Translations under genes and position numbers: made by a program
Part shown: piece by piece, positions 45,302 to 54,798 of the stretch
Position numbering within the stretch: position 1 is the stretch's first letter
How the letters are laid out: every line of letters begins with the position of its first letter
The notes under the pieces: model-generated
Told to the model about the DNA's origin: nothing
Seen by the model: the letters and a program-made list of their open reading frames with translations, nothing else
Database searches by the model: none
Assembly (NCBI RefSeq): GCF_008119785.1
Contig: NZ_VSFA01000001.1
Location: 1-64,000 of the forward strand
Direction: 5' to 3'
Origin: Micromonospora sp. MP36
GTDB taxonomy: Bacteria; Actinomycetota; Actinomycetes; Mycobacteriales; Micromonosporaceae
Length of the DNA: 64,000 nucleotides

Positions 45302-46585
45302 TCAGGCGACGACGGGCTCCGGCTGCTGGACCGGGACCGGCGTGGTGCGGCCGTCCTGGGTGGGGGTGAGCAGCCGGCGCAGCGACAGGGCCAGCACCGA
45401 GGCGATCAGGCAGCCGCCCACCACGACCGCCACCCAGAGCCGCCCGTGCGCCGCGCCGAGCAGCGGCCCCGCGGTGACCGGGCCGATGATCCCGCTGATT
45501 CCGAAGATCATCGAGCTCATCGCGTTGTAGCGGCCGCGCAGCTCGTCGGTGGCGAGGGCGTTGGTCAGCGCCGGCATGACCGGCGAGAGCATCGTCTCGC
45601 CGAAACCGAAGATGGCCGAGCACGCCACCACGCCCAGCGCGGCGAGCAGCGCATTGCCCGTGCCGATCAGGCCGGCCGCGCCGAGGACCAGCCAGGCGGC
45701 CGCGAAGGTCGCGCCCACCGCGGCCAGCGCCCCCGTCCGGCTGCGTCCCTCCATTCGGCGGATGACCAGCAGCTGGGAGAGCACGATCATCACGGTGTTG
45801 CAGGCCAGGGCCCAGGCCACCACCCGGGGCGTCACCTCCACCACCCGCACCGAGTACGCGGTGAAGCCCACCTCGATCTGCGCGTATCCGCAGGTGGTCA
45901 GCACCAGGCCGAAGATGACCAGGCGTCGGAACGGCCGGTCCCGCAGCACGGTGACGTAGCCCCCGGTCGCCCGTGCGGCGCCCGCCTCCCGGGCCTGCGC
46001 CAGCCGGTGCCCGACGTGCGGCAGGGTCAGCAGGATCAGCCCCGGCGTCAGGTAGCTCAACGCGTCCAGCAGGTAGATGGCCTGGAAGGTGACCGGACGG
46101 GCCACGTCGACCACCGCGCCGGAGATCAGGCCACCCACCCCGATGCCGAGGTTGAGCAGGGCGAAGTTCAGGCCGAACACCCGCTGCCGCTCACCGTCGC
46201 CGGTCAGCGAGGCGAGGATCGTGTTCTGGCCGGACCAGATCGCCGAGCCGCCGATCGCCATGATCGTGCTGACCGCGAAGGCCGTGCCGACCGAGTGGAC
46301 CAGTCCGAGCGAGGCCGTGCCGACCGCCTCGACCGCCAGGCAGGGCAGCACCACCCGGCGGGCGCCGAACCGGTCGATCAGCGTCCCGCCCAGCGGGGAC
46401 AGGGCGAGCGTCACCGCGCCGAACCAACCGATCACCAGCCCGGCCTGGTTGTCGGACAGCCCGCGCACGTTGGTGAGGTAGATGAAGAGGAACGGCAGGG
46501 TCAGGCCGCGCCCGACGGCCGACAGCAGGGTGCCGATCAGGATCCGACGGGCTTCCGGGCGGGCAGGCAGGGCGCGGCGCAGCAT
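45302..46585 (-). CDS. MFS transporter
   Basis: The 427-residue protein has 12 hydrophobic segments and MFS motif A (GGTLIDRFGARRVVL). The middle loop carries RATGGYVTVLRDRPFRRLV, and the segment EMLSPVMPALTNAL-like (FGETMLSPVMPALTNALA) is typical of sugar-efflux or multidrug-type MFS proteins; the substrate is unknown. The ATG at 46585 excludes a long unrelated upstream frame. It is divergent from a small conserved unknown gene. Confidence 0.87.
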   Translation of the reverse strand: MLRRALPARPEARRILIGTLLSAVGRGLTLPFLFIYLTNVRGLSDNQAGLVIGWFGAVTLALSPLGGTLIDRFGARRVVLPCLAVEAVGTASLGLVHSVGTAFAVSTIMAIGGSAIWSGQNTILASLTGDGERQRVFGLNFALLNLGIGVGGLISGAVVDVARPVTFQAIYLLDALSYLTPGLILLTLPHVGHRLAQAREAGAARATGGYVTVLRDRPFRRLVIFGLVLTTCGYAQIEVGFTAYSVRVVEVTPRVVAWALACNTVMIVLSQLLVIRRMEGRSRTGALAAVGATFAAAWLVLGAAGLIGTGNALLAALGVVACSAIFGFGETMLSPVMPALTNALATDELRGRYNAMSSMIFGISGIIGPVTAGPLLGAAHGRLWVAVVVGGCLIASVLALSLRRLLTPTQDGRTTPVPVQQPEPVVA

Positions 46586-46695
46586 GCCTGGATTCTGTGC
46601 GCCGGGTACGACGACCCGCGAACGGATTACCGGCCGTTGTGTGCTCGGCAGAGCCGCCGGGTGAGCAAGAACACGGCGTCTGCCATGCTGGCCCG

Positions 46696-47169
46696 GTGAC
46701 CACCACCTGGCGCCACCTGCCCGCCCCGGCCCGCGAGATCGCCGCGGCCGCCACCGAGGCGGTCGCCGCCGCGCACGACCGGGAGGCCGAGGCGTACGGG
46801 CCGGCGGTGGAGCGGCTAACCGCCGCCGACCGGACCGGCCTGGTGCTCGGCGGGGTGGTCCGGCTGCTGCTGGAGGAGACCCACCCGGACGGGCTGGCCG
46901 GGGACGATGTCCGCCAGGTGCTGGAGCGCTGCGTCCGGTCCACCGCGCCGTGGTGGCCCGACGTCGACCCGCACGTGCTGCTGGTCCTGCTGGCGAGCGC
47001 CCTCGGGGTCTACGAACCGGGCGACGACGACACACCGCCCGACCCGGCCGCGATCGCCCGACACGCGCCGTTGCTCGTGGCCGACCTGCTGGCGGCCACC
47101 GGCCGGCCGCTGGCGGACTACCTGACCGCCGCGTTCGCCGAGGTGGCCCGCACCGAGTTGCACGACTGA
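46696..47169 (+). CDS. Conserved unknown protein
   Basis: The 157-residue all-helical soluble protein (PAPAREIAAAATEAVAAAHD, then LVLGGVVRLLLEETHPDGL) starts at GTG 46696. It has no membrane segment and no metal or enzyme motif that I recognise. Its Leu/Ala-rich helices with spaced charged residues suggest a helical bundle. It is followed 113 bp later by the ECF sigma gene but is not coupled to it. Confidence 0.6.
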   Translation: MTTTWRHLPAPAREIAAAATEAVAAAHDREAEAYGPAVERLTAADRTGLVLGGVVRLLLEETHPDGLAGDDVRQVLERCVRSTAPWWPDVDPHVLLVLLASALGVYEPGDDDTPPDPAAIARHAPLLVADLLAATGRPLADYLTAAFAEVARTELHD

Positions 47170-47282
47170 CCGCCGGAGAGCGGCCGCGCCGGGCCAGGCC
47201 GCGGGTCGCCGCGGCAGGGCATCGATCCAGCGGCGTGCAACAGTTCGCCCTCCTCGGGCGTCCCGAATTCGAGGAGGTGGCC

Positions 47283-47795
47283 ATGGATGGTGCGGAACCG
47301 GCCTTCGAGGAGTTCGTCCGGGCACGGTGGATGTCGCTCGTGCGCTATGGGTATGTGCTCACCGGCAGCCGGCACGATGCCGCCGACCTGGCGCAGGAGG
47401 CGTTGGCGCGGTTGGGCTCCGCCTGGCCGCGGGTGGTCCGCCGGGACAACCCCGACGCGTACGTCCGCACCAGCATGGCACGGCTGCACATCAGTTGGTG
47501 GCGGCGGCTGCGCCGAGAGCACCTGATGCCCGACGTGCCGGACCGGCCGGTGGGTGATTCGGCGGTCGACCGGATCGACGCGGCCTCGGAGCTGTGGCCG
47601 GTACTGGCACGCCTGCCCCGCCGGCAGCGCGCGGTCCTGGTGCTGCGGTACTACGAGCACCGGACAGACGCCGAGATCGCGGTGCTCCTGAACGTCTCCC
47701 GCGGCACCGTCCGCAGCCAGGCCTCCCGGGCGCTGGAGAAGCTCCGGGCGCACACCAGCCAGCACAGGGAAGCGACATCCGGGAGGCAGAAATGA
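47283..47795 (+). CDS. ECF sigma factor, SigE family
   Basis: The 170-residue protein has a region 2 (FVRARWMSLVRYGYVLTGS, then DAADLAQEALARL) and a region 4 helix-turn-helix (RRQRAVLVLRYYEHRTDAEI, then LLNVSRGTVRSQASRALEKL). The SAWPRVVRRDNPDAYVRT linker is typical of the SigE/SIG_E type family in actinomycetes. It starts at ATG 47283 five bases after GAGGAGG. Its stop overlaps the start of the next gene (ATGA), the usual sign of a sigma/anti-sigma pair. Confidence 0.9.
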   Translation: MDGAEPAFEEFVRARWMSLVRYGYVLTGSRHDAADLAQEALARLGSAWPRVVRRDNPDAYVRTSMARLHISWWRRLRREHLMPDVPDRPVGDSAVDRIDAASELWPVLARLPRRQRAVLVLRYYEHRTDAEIAVLLNVSRGTVRSQASRALEKLRAHTSQHREATSGRQK

Positions 47796-49048
47796 TCAGC
47801 GAGCTCGAGGAACACCTGACGCGTACCCTGGCCTCCGCAGCGGACGAGGCGCCGGTGCCCGCCTACGACCCGGTCGGTGCGGTGCGCGGGCGACAGCGCC
47901 GGCGCCGGCACCGGCGGGCGGGCCTCGCCGCAGCCTGCGCCGTCGCGCTCGTGGCCGGGTCAGTGCTGACCGGGGTACGTCTGGCCGCGCCGGAGCCCGA
48001 CCACGGACCCGAGTACGTCTTTTCGCCGGACCGGATCCCCGACTTCGCCAACCTGCCCGAGCCGCAGAAGGTCTGGCCGGAGGCCGTCCACCGGCTGCCC
48101 GGCAGACTTCCCGACGGATCCCGCTACGCCGTCATGGCCGTCCTCGGCGATGACCGCTACCTGGTGGCGCGGGACCGGTTCGATGGCGAGGCGGGCCCGT
48201 TGGTTCTTGACCTCCGGTCCCGGACGGTGACGGTGCTGGGCACGTCGGCGGTGAGTCAGGGTCTGGCGATGTCGCGGGTCCTCATGGCGCGGGAGGTGGA
48301 CGGGCAGGCGGTCTGGTTTCTCGAAGGCTTCCGGAACAACCGCCCCGTCCGGGAGGCATGGGTCGCACCTCTCGACGGCGGTCCGGCGCGTCGCCTGACG
48401 GACCTTCCCGACGGGTCGGCGCCCCGGTTCAGTGTCGCGGGGCACTCGATCATCTGGGAGCAGGAAGCGCCTGGAAGGTGGAAGCTGCCGGAGGGCCCAC
48501 GGGTGTCGGTCCGCCGGGTCTCCTTGAGTGGTGGTCCGGCGGCCGATGTCACGGGCAGCCAGGGATTCGTTCCGGCGAACGCCGCGCCGTGGATCACGGA
48601 CCAGCGGTTCGGCACGGGTATAGAGGCGAAGCCGTCGGGTGAACTGCGCAACGTGGTGACCGGTGAGCGGCTGCGGTGGAAGGCGGCCACCGACGTCCAG
48701 TTCGTGCAGTGCGGGCCCACCTGGTGCGCTGGCCGCGGCTCGGGGGATCGGATCGCACTGCAGGAGCTGGACGGCAGCAACCCGGTGCAGTTGTCCTACC
48801 GGGGGGAACTGTCCCCGAGCCACGGCGGGCGGCTGGCGATCGGTCAGCTCGAACTTCCGGCGGCGTGGTTGCACCTCATCTGGGACCGCACGACCGGCAA
48901 GGCGGCCGGGATCAGCGAGCCCCGACCGGCGGGCGCCTCACCGGGGTACGGCTGGAACATTCAGCTGGCGGACTTCGAGCCCGAGGTGCTGACCCTGCGC
49001 GCGACCGACGATCAACTCGTCGTGCTGGACCTCGGCGCGATCAAATGA
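47792..49048 (+). CDS. Membrane-anchored protein coupled to the SigE-type sigma factor
   Basis: The 418-residue protein has a short N-terminal acidic-helical cytoplasmic part (MISELEEHLTRTLASAADEA), a basic patch (GRQRRRRHRR), one membrane segment at about residues 45-65, and a large extracytoplasmic beta-propeller-like domain with WD-like spaced repeats (DGSRYAVMAVLGDD, VWFLEGFRNN, LTDLPDGSAP). It lacks the ZAS zinc motif of classic anti-sigma factors. Position and start overlap suggest it senses an outside signal and controls the sigma factor; that is inference. Confidence 0.7.
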   Translation: MISELEEHLTRTLASAADEAPVPAYDPVGAVRGRQRRRRHRRAGLAAACAVALVAGSVLTGVRLAAPEPDHGPEYVFSPDRIPDFANLPEPQKVWPEAVHRLPGRLPDGSRYAVMAVLGDDRYLVARDRFDGEAGPLVLDLRSRTVTVLGTSAVSQGLAMSRVLMAREVDGQAVWFLEGFRNNRPVREAWVAPLDGGPARRLTDLPDGSAPRFSVAGHSIIWEQEAPGRWKLPEGPRVSVRRVSLSGGPAADVTGSQGFVPANAAPWITDQRFGTGIEAKPSGELRNVVTGERLRWKAATDVQFVQCGPTWCAGRGSGDRIALQELDGSNPVQLSYRGELSPSHGGRLAIGQLELPAAWLHLIWDRTTGKAAGISEPRPAGASPGYGWNIQLADFEPEVLTLRATDDQLVVLDLGAIK

Positions 49049-49060
49049 CGGCCCCGACGC

Positions 49061-50173
49061 TCAGGGGCTCGCGGCGAGGAAGACGAACGCGGCGAGCAGC
49101 ACCAGGTGCACCCCGCCCTGGAGCACCGTCGCCCGGCCCGGCACCACCGTGAGTACGCCGGTCACGGCGGTGAGCGCGAGCAGCGTCAGCTGGGTGCCGC
49201 CGAGACCGAGCAGCAGCGGCCCCTCCAGCCAGATCGACGCCAGCGCTATGGCCGGGATGGTGAGGCCGATGCTGGCCATCGCCGAGCCGAGGGCCAGGTT
49301 GAGGCTGATCTGGACCCGGTCCCGCCGGGCGGCCCGGGCCGCGGCGAGGGTCTCCGGCAGTAGCACCAGCAGGGCGATGACCACCCCGACGAACGCCTGC
49401 GGCAGCTTCGCCGCCGAGACGCCCGCCTCGATCGTCGGCGAGATTATCTTGGCGTTGCCGACCACCGCGACCAGGGCCACCAGCAGCAGCGCAAGGCTGG
49501 CCAGCGCGGTACGGGCCGACGGCGGGTCGGCGTGCCCGTCCTGGTCGGCGTCGACGGCCAGGATGCTGCCCTCCTGGGTGACCGGGAGGAAGTAGTCACG
49601 GTGCCGGCCGGTCTGCACCATCACGAAGAGGCCGTAGAGGGCGAGCGACGCCACCGCCGCGAAGGTGAGCTGAGCCGGGGAGAACTGCGGGCCCGGCCGG
49701 CCGATGGTGAAGGTGGGCACCACCAGGCTGAGGGTGGCGAGCGTGGCCACCGTGGCCAGCGCCCCACCGGTGCCCTCCGGGTTGAAGACCGCTATCCGGC
49801 GTCGCAGCGCGCCGATCAGCAGCGACAGGCCGAAGATCCCGTTGCAGGTGATCATCACGGCGGCGAAGACCGTGTCCCGGGCCAGCGCCTGGGTCTTGTC
49901 CCCGCCGCTGATCATGAGGGTGACGATCAGTCCGACCTCGATCACCGTGACCGCCACGGCGAGAAGCAGCGAGCCGAACGGCTCCCCCACCTTGTGCGCC
50001 ACCACCTCCGCGTGGTGCACGGCGGCCAGCACCGCGCCGGCCAGCAGCGCGGCCACCACCACGATCAGCCCGCCGGGCAGGTGCCGTCCCCATGAGGCCG
50101 CGAGGACCAGGACCGCGATCGGGGGTACGAGGGTGGTCCAGTCGGTCAGGCGGGAACGGATCAGCGCAGGCAT
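49061..50173 (-). CDS. Ca2+/H+ antiporter (ChaA type, CaCA family)
   Basis: The 370-residue protein has 10-11 hydrophobic segments and two CaCA repeats: GEPFGSLLLAVAVTVIEVGL in the first half and VIALLVLLPETLAAARAA in the second, with NLALGSAMASIGLTIPA following. These acidic repeats bind the cation. Family members export Ca2+ or Na+ in exchange for protons. It starts at ATG 50173 and converges with the sigma partner gene with 12 bp between stops. Confidence 0.88.
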   Translation of the reverse strand: MPALIRSRLTDWTTLVPPIAVLVLAASWGRHLPGGLIVVVAALLAGAVLAAVHHAEVVAHKVGEPFGSLLLAVAVTVIEVGLIVTLMISGGDKTQALARDTVFAAVMITCNGIFGLSLLIGALRRRIAVFNPEGTGGALATVATLATLSLVVPTFTIGRPGPQFSPAQLTFAAVASLALYGLFVMVQTGRHRDYFLPVTQEGSILAVDADQDGHADPPSARTALASLALLLVALVAVVGNAKIISPTIEAGVSAAKLPQAFVGVVIALLVLLPETLAAARAARRDRVQISLNLALGSAMASIGLTIPAIALASIWLEGPLLLGLGGTQLTLLALTAVTGVLTVVPGRATVLQGGVHLVLLAAFVFLAASP

Positions 50174-50330
50174 GCATCAACCTTGCCAGGAAAATTGATC
50201 ATCCGCCCCTGCGTAGCCGGGTAGGCGAACCGCGCCCGCCACCCGTCGGCCCGGTCCGGGGACCTGGGTGCCGTCATGATCAACGGTCACCCGCCGAGAA
50301 GCGTCCAGGGTTCGAGGATTGACGTCAGGA

Positions 50331-50368
50331 ACGAGTCAAGGCCCCTCCGTGGAGGGGCCTTGACTCGT
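50331..50368. terminator. Terminator next to tRNA-Pro
   Basis: An 18-bp perfect stem (ACGAGTCAAGGCCCCTCC at 50331-50348, complement 50351-50368) with a 2-nt loop lies 8 bp after the tRNA-Pro 3' end on the minus strand, and acts for it. Confidence 0.85.
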
Positions 50369-50375
50369 TTACCTC

Positions 50376-50452
<77 letters not shown>

Positions 50453-50526
50453 AGGCGTGCCGACAAATAGTAGCCCACCCGCTCCGATGGTCAAACTCGG
50501 TACCCCCCACCTCCGGCACGGGTCGT

Positions 50527-51420
50527 TCAGCGGGAGATCAGGGTGAGCACGCTCGCCTCCGGCGGGCAGGCGAACCGCACCGGCGCGGTGGGGTGCGTGC
50601 CGAGGCCGGCGGAGACGTGCAGCCAGGCGTCCGAGCCGGGCCAGCGGTGCAGCCCCCGGGCCATCGAGCGGGGCAGGCCGCAGTTGGTCACCAGCGCGCC
50701 GTAGCCGGGCACGCAGACCTGGCCGCCGTGGGTGTGCCCGGCGAGCAGCAGCCCGAAGCCGTCGGCGGCCATCCGGTCGAGCACGGCCGGCTCGGGGGAG
50801 TGGCTGAGGGCGATGGAGAGCGCGCTACTGGAGCTGACCGGGCCGGCCACCGCGTCGTAGTCGTCCCGCTCGACGTGCGGGTCGTCCACGCCGGCCAGCT
50901 CGATCTCCCGGCCGCCCGCCTTCAGGGTGGTCCGCGCGTTGTTGAGATCCACCCAGCCGGCCCCGGTGAACACGTCGCGCAGCTCCTCGTACGGCAGCGG
51001 CACGCCCTCGGTGTATTCCCGGTCGGGCAGGAAGTAGGTGAACGGGTTCTTCCAGACCGGCCCCGTGTAGTCGTTGGAGCCGAAGACGAAGGCGCCGGGC
51101 AGGTCGAGCAGCGGTTGCAGGGCCCGCAGCACGCCGGGTACGGCGTCGGGGTGCGCCATGTTGTCCCCGGTGACCACCACCAGGTCCGGGTCGAGGGCGG
51201 CCAGCGAGGCCACCCAGTCCTGCTTGCGCCGCTGGTTGGGCATCATGTGCAGGTCCGACAGGTGCAGCACCCGCAGCGGCTCGGCGTCCGTCGGAAGCAC
51301 CGGTACGTCGTACCGGCGCAGGGTGAACAGATTGCGCTCGACGAGGGACGCGTACGCCAGGGCGGCCGCGCCGGCGGCGACGGTCCCGGCGGCGAGCCGG
51401 AATAGTGTGCGCTTTCGCAT
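50527..51420 (-). CDS. Membrane-anchored metallophosphoesterase
   Basis: The 297-residue protein has an N-terminal signal anchor ([19 protein letters not shown]) and calcineurin-type metal motifs SDLHMMP, TGDNMAH, GSNDY (Asn-Asp in place of GNHD), and GHTHGGQ. It lies in the same place as Rv3683 next to ponA2 in mycobacteria, so a cell-wall role is plausible (inference). The substitution GSND suggests an altered metal site typical of the YkuE-like subfamily. ATG 51420 is used; an in-frame ATG at 51447 is also possible. It is divergent from the GatB/YqeY gene by only 25 bp. Confidence 0.85.
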   Translation of the reverse strand: MRKRTLFRLAAGTVAAGAAALAYASLVERNLFTLRRYDVPVLPTDAEPLRVLHLSDLHMMPNQRRKQDWVASLAALDPDLVVVTGDNMAHPDAVPGVLRALQPLLDLPGAFVFGSNDYTGPVWKNPFTYFLPDREYTEGVPLPYEELRDVFTGAGWVDLNNARTTLKAGGREIELAGVDDPHVERDDYDAVAGPVSSSSALSIALSHSPEPAVLDRMAADGFGLLLAGHTHGGQVCVPGYGALVTNCGLPRSMARGLHRWPGSDAWLHVSAGLGTHPTAPVRFACPPEASVLTLISR

Positions 51421-51445
51421 GCCGTTCAGGGTAGTTTGACCGTCC

Positions 51446-51901
51446 ATGAGCACGCTGAAGGATCGTCTCACCGCCGACATGCGCGCCGCCCTGAAGGCGC
51501 GCGACGAGCTGACCACCTCCACGCTGCGGATGGCCCTCGCCGCTGTGGGCAACGCCGAGGTCGCCGGCAAGGAAAAGCGCGAGCTCAGCGACGACGAGGT
51601 GCTCGCGGTGCTGACCAAGGAGGCGAAGAAGCGGCGCGAGGCCGCCACCGCCTTCGCCGACGCGGGCCGCACCGAGCAGGCCGGCAAGGAGACCGCCGAG
51701 GGCGAGGTGCTGGAGCGCTACCTGCCGAAGCAGCTCTCCGACGCCGAGCTGACCGAGCTGGTCGCGGGGGCGCTCGCCGCGGGCGGCTTCACCGGCAAGG
51801 CGCAGATGGGCCCGGCCATGAAGGCGGCCCAGGCCGCGGTGGCCGGCCGGGCCGAGGGCGGCCGCGTCGCCGCCGAGGTACGCCGGCAGCTCGGGCTCTG
51901 A
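51446..51901 (+). CDS. GatB/YqeY domain protein
   Basis: The 151-residue protein is the stand-alone YqeY form: LKDRLTADMRAALKARD, then the long helical middle and the C-terminal GKAQMGPAMKAAQAAVAGRA region shared with the tail of GatB. The family is related to glutamyl-tRNA amidotransferase and may have a tRNA-linked role; that is not proved. It starts at ATG 51446. A hairpin follows the stop. Confidence 0.9.
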   Translation: MSTLKDRLTADMRAALKARDELTTSTLRMALAAVGNAEVAGKEKRELSDDEVLAVLTKEAKKRREAATAFADAGRTEQAGKETAEGEVLERYLPKQLSDAELTELVAGALAAGGFTGKAQMGPAMKAAQAAVAGRAEGGRVAAEVRRQLGL

Positions 51902-51919
51902 CCGGGGCGACACGACGAA

Positions 51920-51952
51920 GCGGGCGGGCACCCACCAGGGGTGCCCGCCCGC
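51920..51952. terminator. Terminator between YqeY and PBP genes
   Basis: A 14-bp stem (GCGGGCGGGCACCC at 51920-51933, complement 51939-51952) lies between the convergent stops. Confidence 0.8.
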
Positions 51953-51967
51953 TCTGTCGTTGACCGG

Positions 51968-54397
51968 TCAGCCGCGCGGTCGCGGCCCCCGACCGTTGCC
52001 GTTCGGTGGCGGCACCACCGGGCCACCGATGCCCGCGCCGCCGGGCTTCGGCTGGCCGGAGCTGACCTCGATCATCACCACGCCGCCCTTGATGGTGCGC
52101 CCGTCCGGGCTGGTGCCGGCGGCGGTGCCCGCCGGGCAGCTCGACGGGCTCGGGTTGGTGGCGACCACCGGATCGAAGCCGGCGCCGCGCAGCCGCGACT
52201 TGGCGGCGTCGATGGACTGGCACTTCACGTCGGGGATGGAGCGCTGGTCGCCCTCGATGATCTTCCCGCTCGGCGGGGTGAACTCGATCCGCTCCTTGCC
52301 CTTCATGGCGTCGCGCAGCGTCTCGTACACGGCCGGGTTGATGCCGTTCGCGACGTCGTGGCCCATCTTCTGGTTGGTCTGCGGCCAGTCCGGGTCGGCC
52401 ATGATGCCGGCCACCGCGTACTGCTTGGTCATCGCGACCAGTGCCGAGGTCTTGTCCGAGTCGGTGGTGCCGGACTTGCCGGCGACCGGCGCCTTGACGA
52501 TCCCGCGGACGTTGCCCGCGGTGGCGGTCTTGCACTTGGAGGTCGCGGAGCGGTCGCCCACCGGGCAACGGGCCGCGTCGACGGCGGCCCGGGCCACCTG
52601 GGTGCTAATCCGCTGTTCGCAGCGCGGGTTGGCGACGGCCAGCTTGTCGCCGTCCGGGCCCCGGATCTCCTCGACCGGGATCGGCTCGCAGTATTTGCCG
52701 TCGGCGGCCAGGGTGGCGTACGCGTTGGCCAGCTCCAGCGGGGTGGTCTGCGAGACGCCCAGGCTGAACGCGCCCCACTGGTGCGCGTCGGCGGCGAGCG
52801 TGGCGTCGTCCGGGGAGCGGAAGGTGATGCCGAGCTTCTCGGCGGCCTTCACCACGTTCTCGGCGCCGACCTGCTGCTGCAGCGGGATGAAGTAGGTGTT
52901 GACCGAGAAGCCGAACGCGCTCCACATGTTGTGCACGCCGGCCATCGACTTCGAGGCGTTCACCGGGCAGTAGAAGTGGGTTCCGGGGCAGGCGGCCTTC
53001 GAGCCCTGCTTGATGATGTATTCGGACTTGAACTGCGGCTGCGCGTTGATGGTGTAGCTGAGCGGGAGGCCCTTCTCCAGGGCCGCCACCAGGGTGAAGA
53101 TCTTGAAGGTCGAGCCGGCCTGGTAGCCGTTGGCGCCGCCGCCGCCGGTGACCAGCGGGTTGACCGTGTTCGGGTAGGTGCCCCGGATGCCCTTCTTGGC
53201 CTTCTTCGGGTCGCTGGAGACCTTGTTCTGCGGGTGCTCCCGATCGTCGAGCTTGTAGTTCCGGTTGACCGCGACGGCGCGGACCCGGCCGGTGCCCGGC
53301 TCGACCACCGCGACCATCCGGGCGGCCTTGCTGTTCACGCCCAGATGGTTGCGGACCGCCCGGTCGGCGCCGTCCTGCGCCTGCACGTCGAGGGTGGTCT
53401 TGATGGTGTAGCCACCGCTCTTCAGCCGGCGCTCCCGGTCGTACGAGGTGGCGCCGAAGGTCTCCTGCTGCATCCACCAGCGGTAGAAGTAGTCGCAGAA
53501 GAAGCCCCAGCTCTGCTTGTTGGCCTGGACGCAGCCGTTCGGGGCGCGCTTGTCCTTGACCACCAGCTCGATCTTCTTGGCCTCGTCGGCCTGCTCCTTG
53601 GTGATCGCGCCGATCTGCACCATGTTGTCGATGACGTAGTCGCGCCGCCCGACCGCCTCCGGGTAGCCGGCCTTGGTGGTGGGGTCGAACGCGGTCGGCG
53701 CCTTCACCATGCCGGCCAGCAGCGCCGACTCCTGGATGTCGAGCTTGCTCGGCGGCTTGCCGAAGTAGGTCTGGCTGGCGGCGTAGATGCCGTACGCGCC
53801 GTTGCCGAAGGCGGCGATGTTCAGGTAGCGCTCCAGGATCTCGTCCTTGGAGAACTCCTTGTCGACCTGCAGGGCCAGCGACATCTCGCGCAGCTTGCGG
53901 GCGCTGGTGTCCTCGGTCGCGGCGACCACGTCGGCCGGGTGCGTGGCCGAGTAGGAGATGGCCAGCCGGACGTACTGCATGGTCAGGGTGGAGGCGCCCT
54001 GCCGGGAGTTGGCCCCGGAGCTGTTGTTGACGAACGCGCGGGCGACGCCGTTGAGGTCCACGCCGTTGTGCTTGTAGAAGTTGTGGTCCTCGGCCGCGAT
54101 GATCGCCTTCTGCATATACGGCGAGACGTCCTTGAGCTTGACGTCCCTGCGGTTCTCGTCGTACATCGTGGCCAGCGGGGTCTTGCCGTCCGAGGCCACC
54201 AGGTAGGTGATCTGCGGCGCGCGGGCCACCGTCAGTTCCTTCGGCAGCGCGCCGAAGGTCTCCGCCCCCGCCTTGGCGGCCAGTCCGGACATCGCCACTG
54301 CGGGGAAGGCCGCAGCTGCGACCACCACGCCGGCCAACAGGCCACAGATGAGCAGCGATGCGGCGTTGGTCAGCACATTGTGGTCACGTTTCCGCAT
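51968..54397 (-). CDS. Class A penicillin-binding protein with PASTA domain (PonA2-like)
   Basis: The 809-residue membrane protein has an N-terminal segment (SLLICGLLAGVVVAAAAFP), a GT51 transglycosylase domain (IIAAEDHNFYKHNGVD with the catalytic Glu, GASTLTMQYVR), then a transpeptidase with GSTFKIF (SxxK), SVNTYF (SxN) and GKSGTT (KSG). The C-terminus has one PASTA domain (PDVKCQSIDAAKSRLRGAGF) and a Gly/Pro tail. It polymerises and cross-links peptidoglycan. ATG 54397 is chosen because GAGGTGAC lies 6 bases upstream; a GTG three codons earlier has no such site. Next to whiB as in mycobacteria (ponA2). Confidence 0.9.
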   Translation of the reverse strand: MRKRDHNVLTNAASLLICGLLAGVVVAAAAFPAVAMSGLAAKAGAETFGALPKELTVARAPQITYLVASDGKTPLATMYDENRRDVKLKDVSPYMQKAIIAAEDHNFYKHNGVDLNGVARAFVNNSSGANSRQGASTLTMQYVRLAISYSATHPADVVAATEDTSARKLREMSLALQVDKEFSKDEILERYLNIAAFGNGAYGIYAASQTYFGKPPSKLDIQESALLAGMVKAPTAFDPTTKAGYPEAVGRRDYVIDNMVQIGAITKEQADEAKKIELVVKDKRAPNGCVQANKQSWGFFCDYFYRWWMQQETFGATSYDRERRLKSGGYTIKTTLDVQAQDGADRAVRNHLGVNSKAARMVAVVEPGTGRVRAVAVNRNYKLDDREHPQNKVSSDPKKAKKGIRGTYPNTVNPLVTGGGGANGYQAGSTFKIFTLVAALEKGLPLSYTINAQPQFKSEYIIKQGSKAACPGTHFYCPVNASKSMAGVHNMWSAFGFSVNTYFIPLQQQVGAENVVKAAEKLGITFRSPDDATLAADAHQWGAFSLGVSQTTPLELANAYATLAADGKYCEPIPVEEIRGPDGDKLAVANPRCEQRISTQVARAAVDAARCPVGDRSATSKCKTATAGNVRGIVKAPVAGKSGTTDSDKTSALVAMTKQYAVAGIMADPDWPQTNQKMGHDVANGINPAVYETLRDAMKGKERIEFTPPSGKIIEGDQRSIPDVKCQSIDAAKSRLRGAGFDPVVATNPSPSSCPAGTAAGTSPDGRTIKGGVVMIEVSSGQPKPGGAGIGGPVVPPPNGNGRGPRPRG

Positions 54398-54798
54398 CCA
54401 GGTCACCTCGACAGGGTACGCGAGTAGGGAACGAGGGGCGCGCGGGGAACTTTCCCCATTTCCAGTGCGCGCCGGCCTCGTTGTGCTAAACGCACGAACC
54501 CTGCCGGGTGGTTGCGTGGACCCGGCAGAAGTCTCCCCCGAATGGGGGAGCCGCGCAGCGTTTTCACGTACTCGGGCGGGGTAGACGGCGGGCGAAAGCC
54601 CGGGAAGCCGGGAGTGTCCGGAATGATGGATTTCGCCGACAACGTTGCGTAATCAGGCGACTACACAGCATGATGGTTGACGGCGACAGAGCCGCATTGT
54701 CGTCCGTGCCGCCCTGGGGAGGCGGGCCGGACGACCGGGGGGAGTTCGACGGCTGGTCGCGCGACGTCGGTAGGTACTGCAAGGGGGGACGTGTACAG
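54398..54798. promoter_or_regulatory. 401-bp divergent region between PBP and WhiB genes
   Basis: Holds two adjacent hairpins: CTGCCGGG/CCCGGCAG (54501-54508 and 54521-54528) and CTCCCCC/GGGGGAG (54533-54539 and 54544-54550). GGGGAACTTTCCCC lies nearer the PBP gene. The last part is A/T-richer and ends in AAGGGGGGAC before the WhiB ATG. The WhiB frame is open back to 54508, but the Shine-Dalgarno and homology favour ATG 54799. The long leader suggests post-transcriptional control (inference). Confidence 0.5.
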
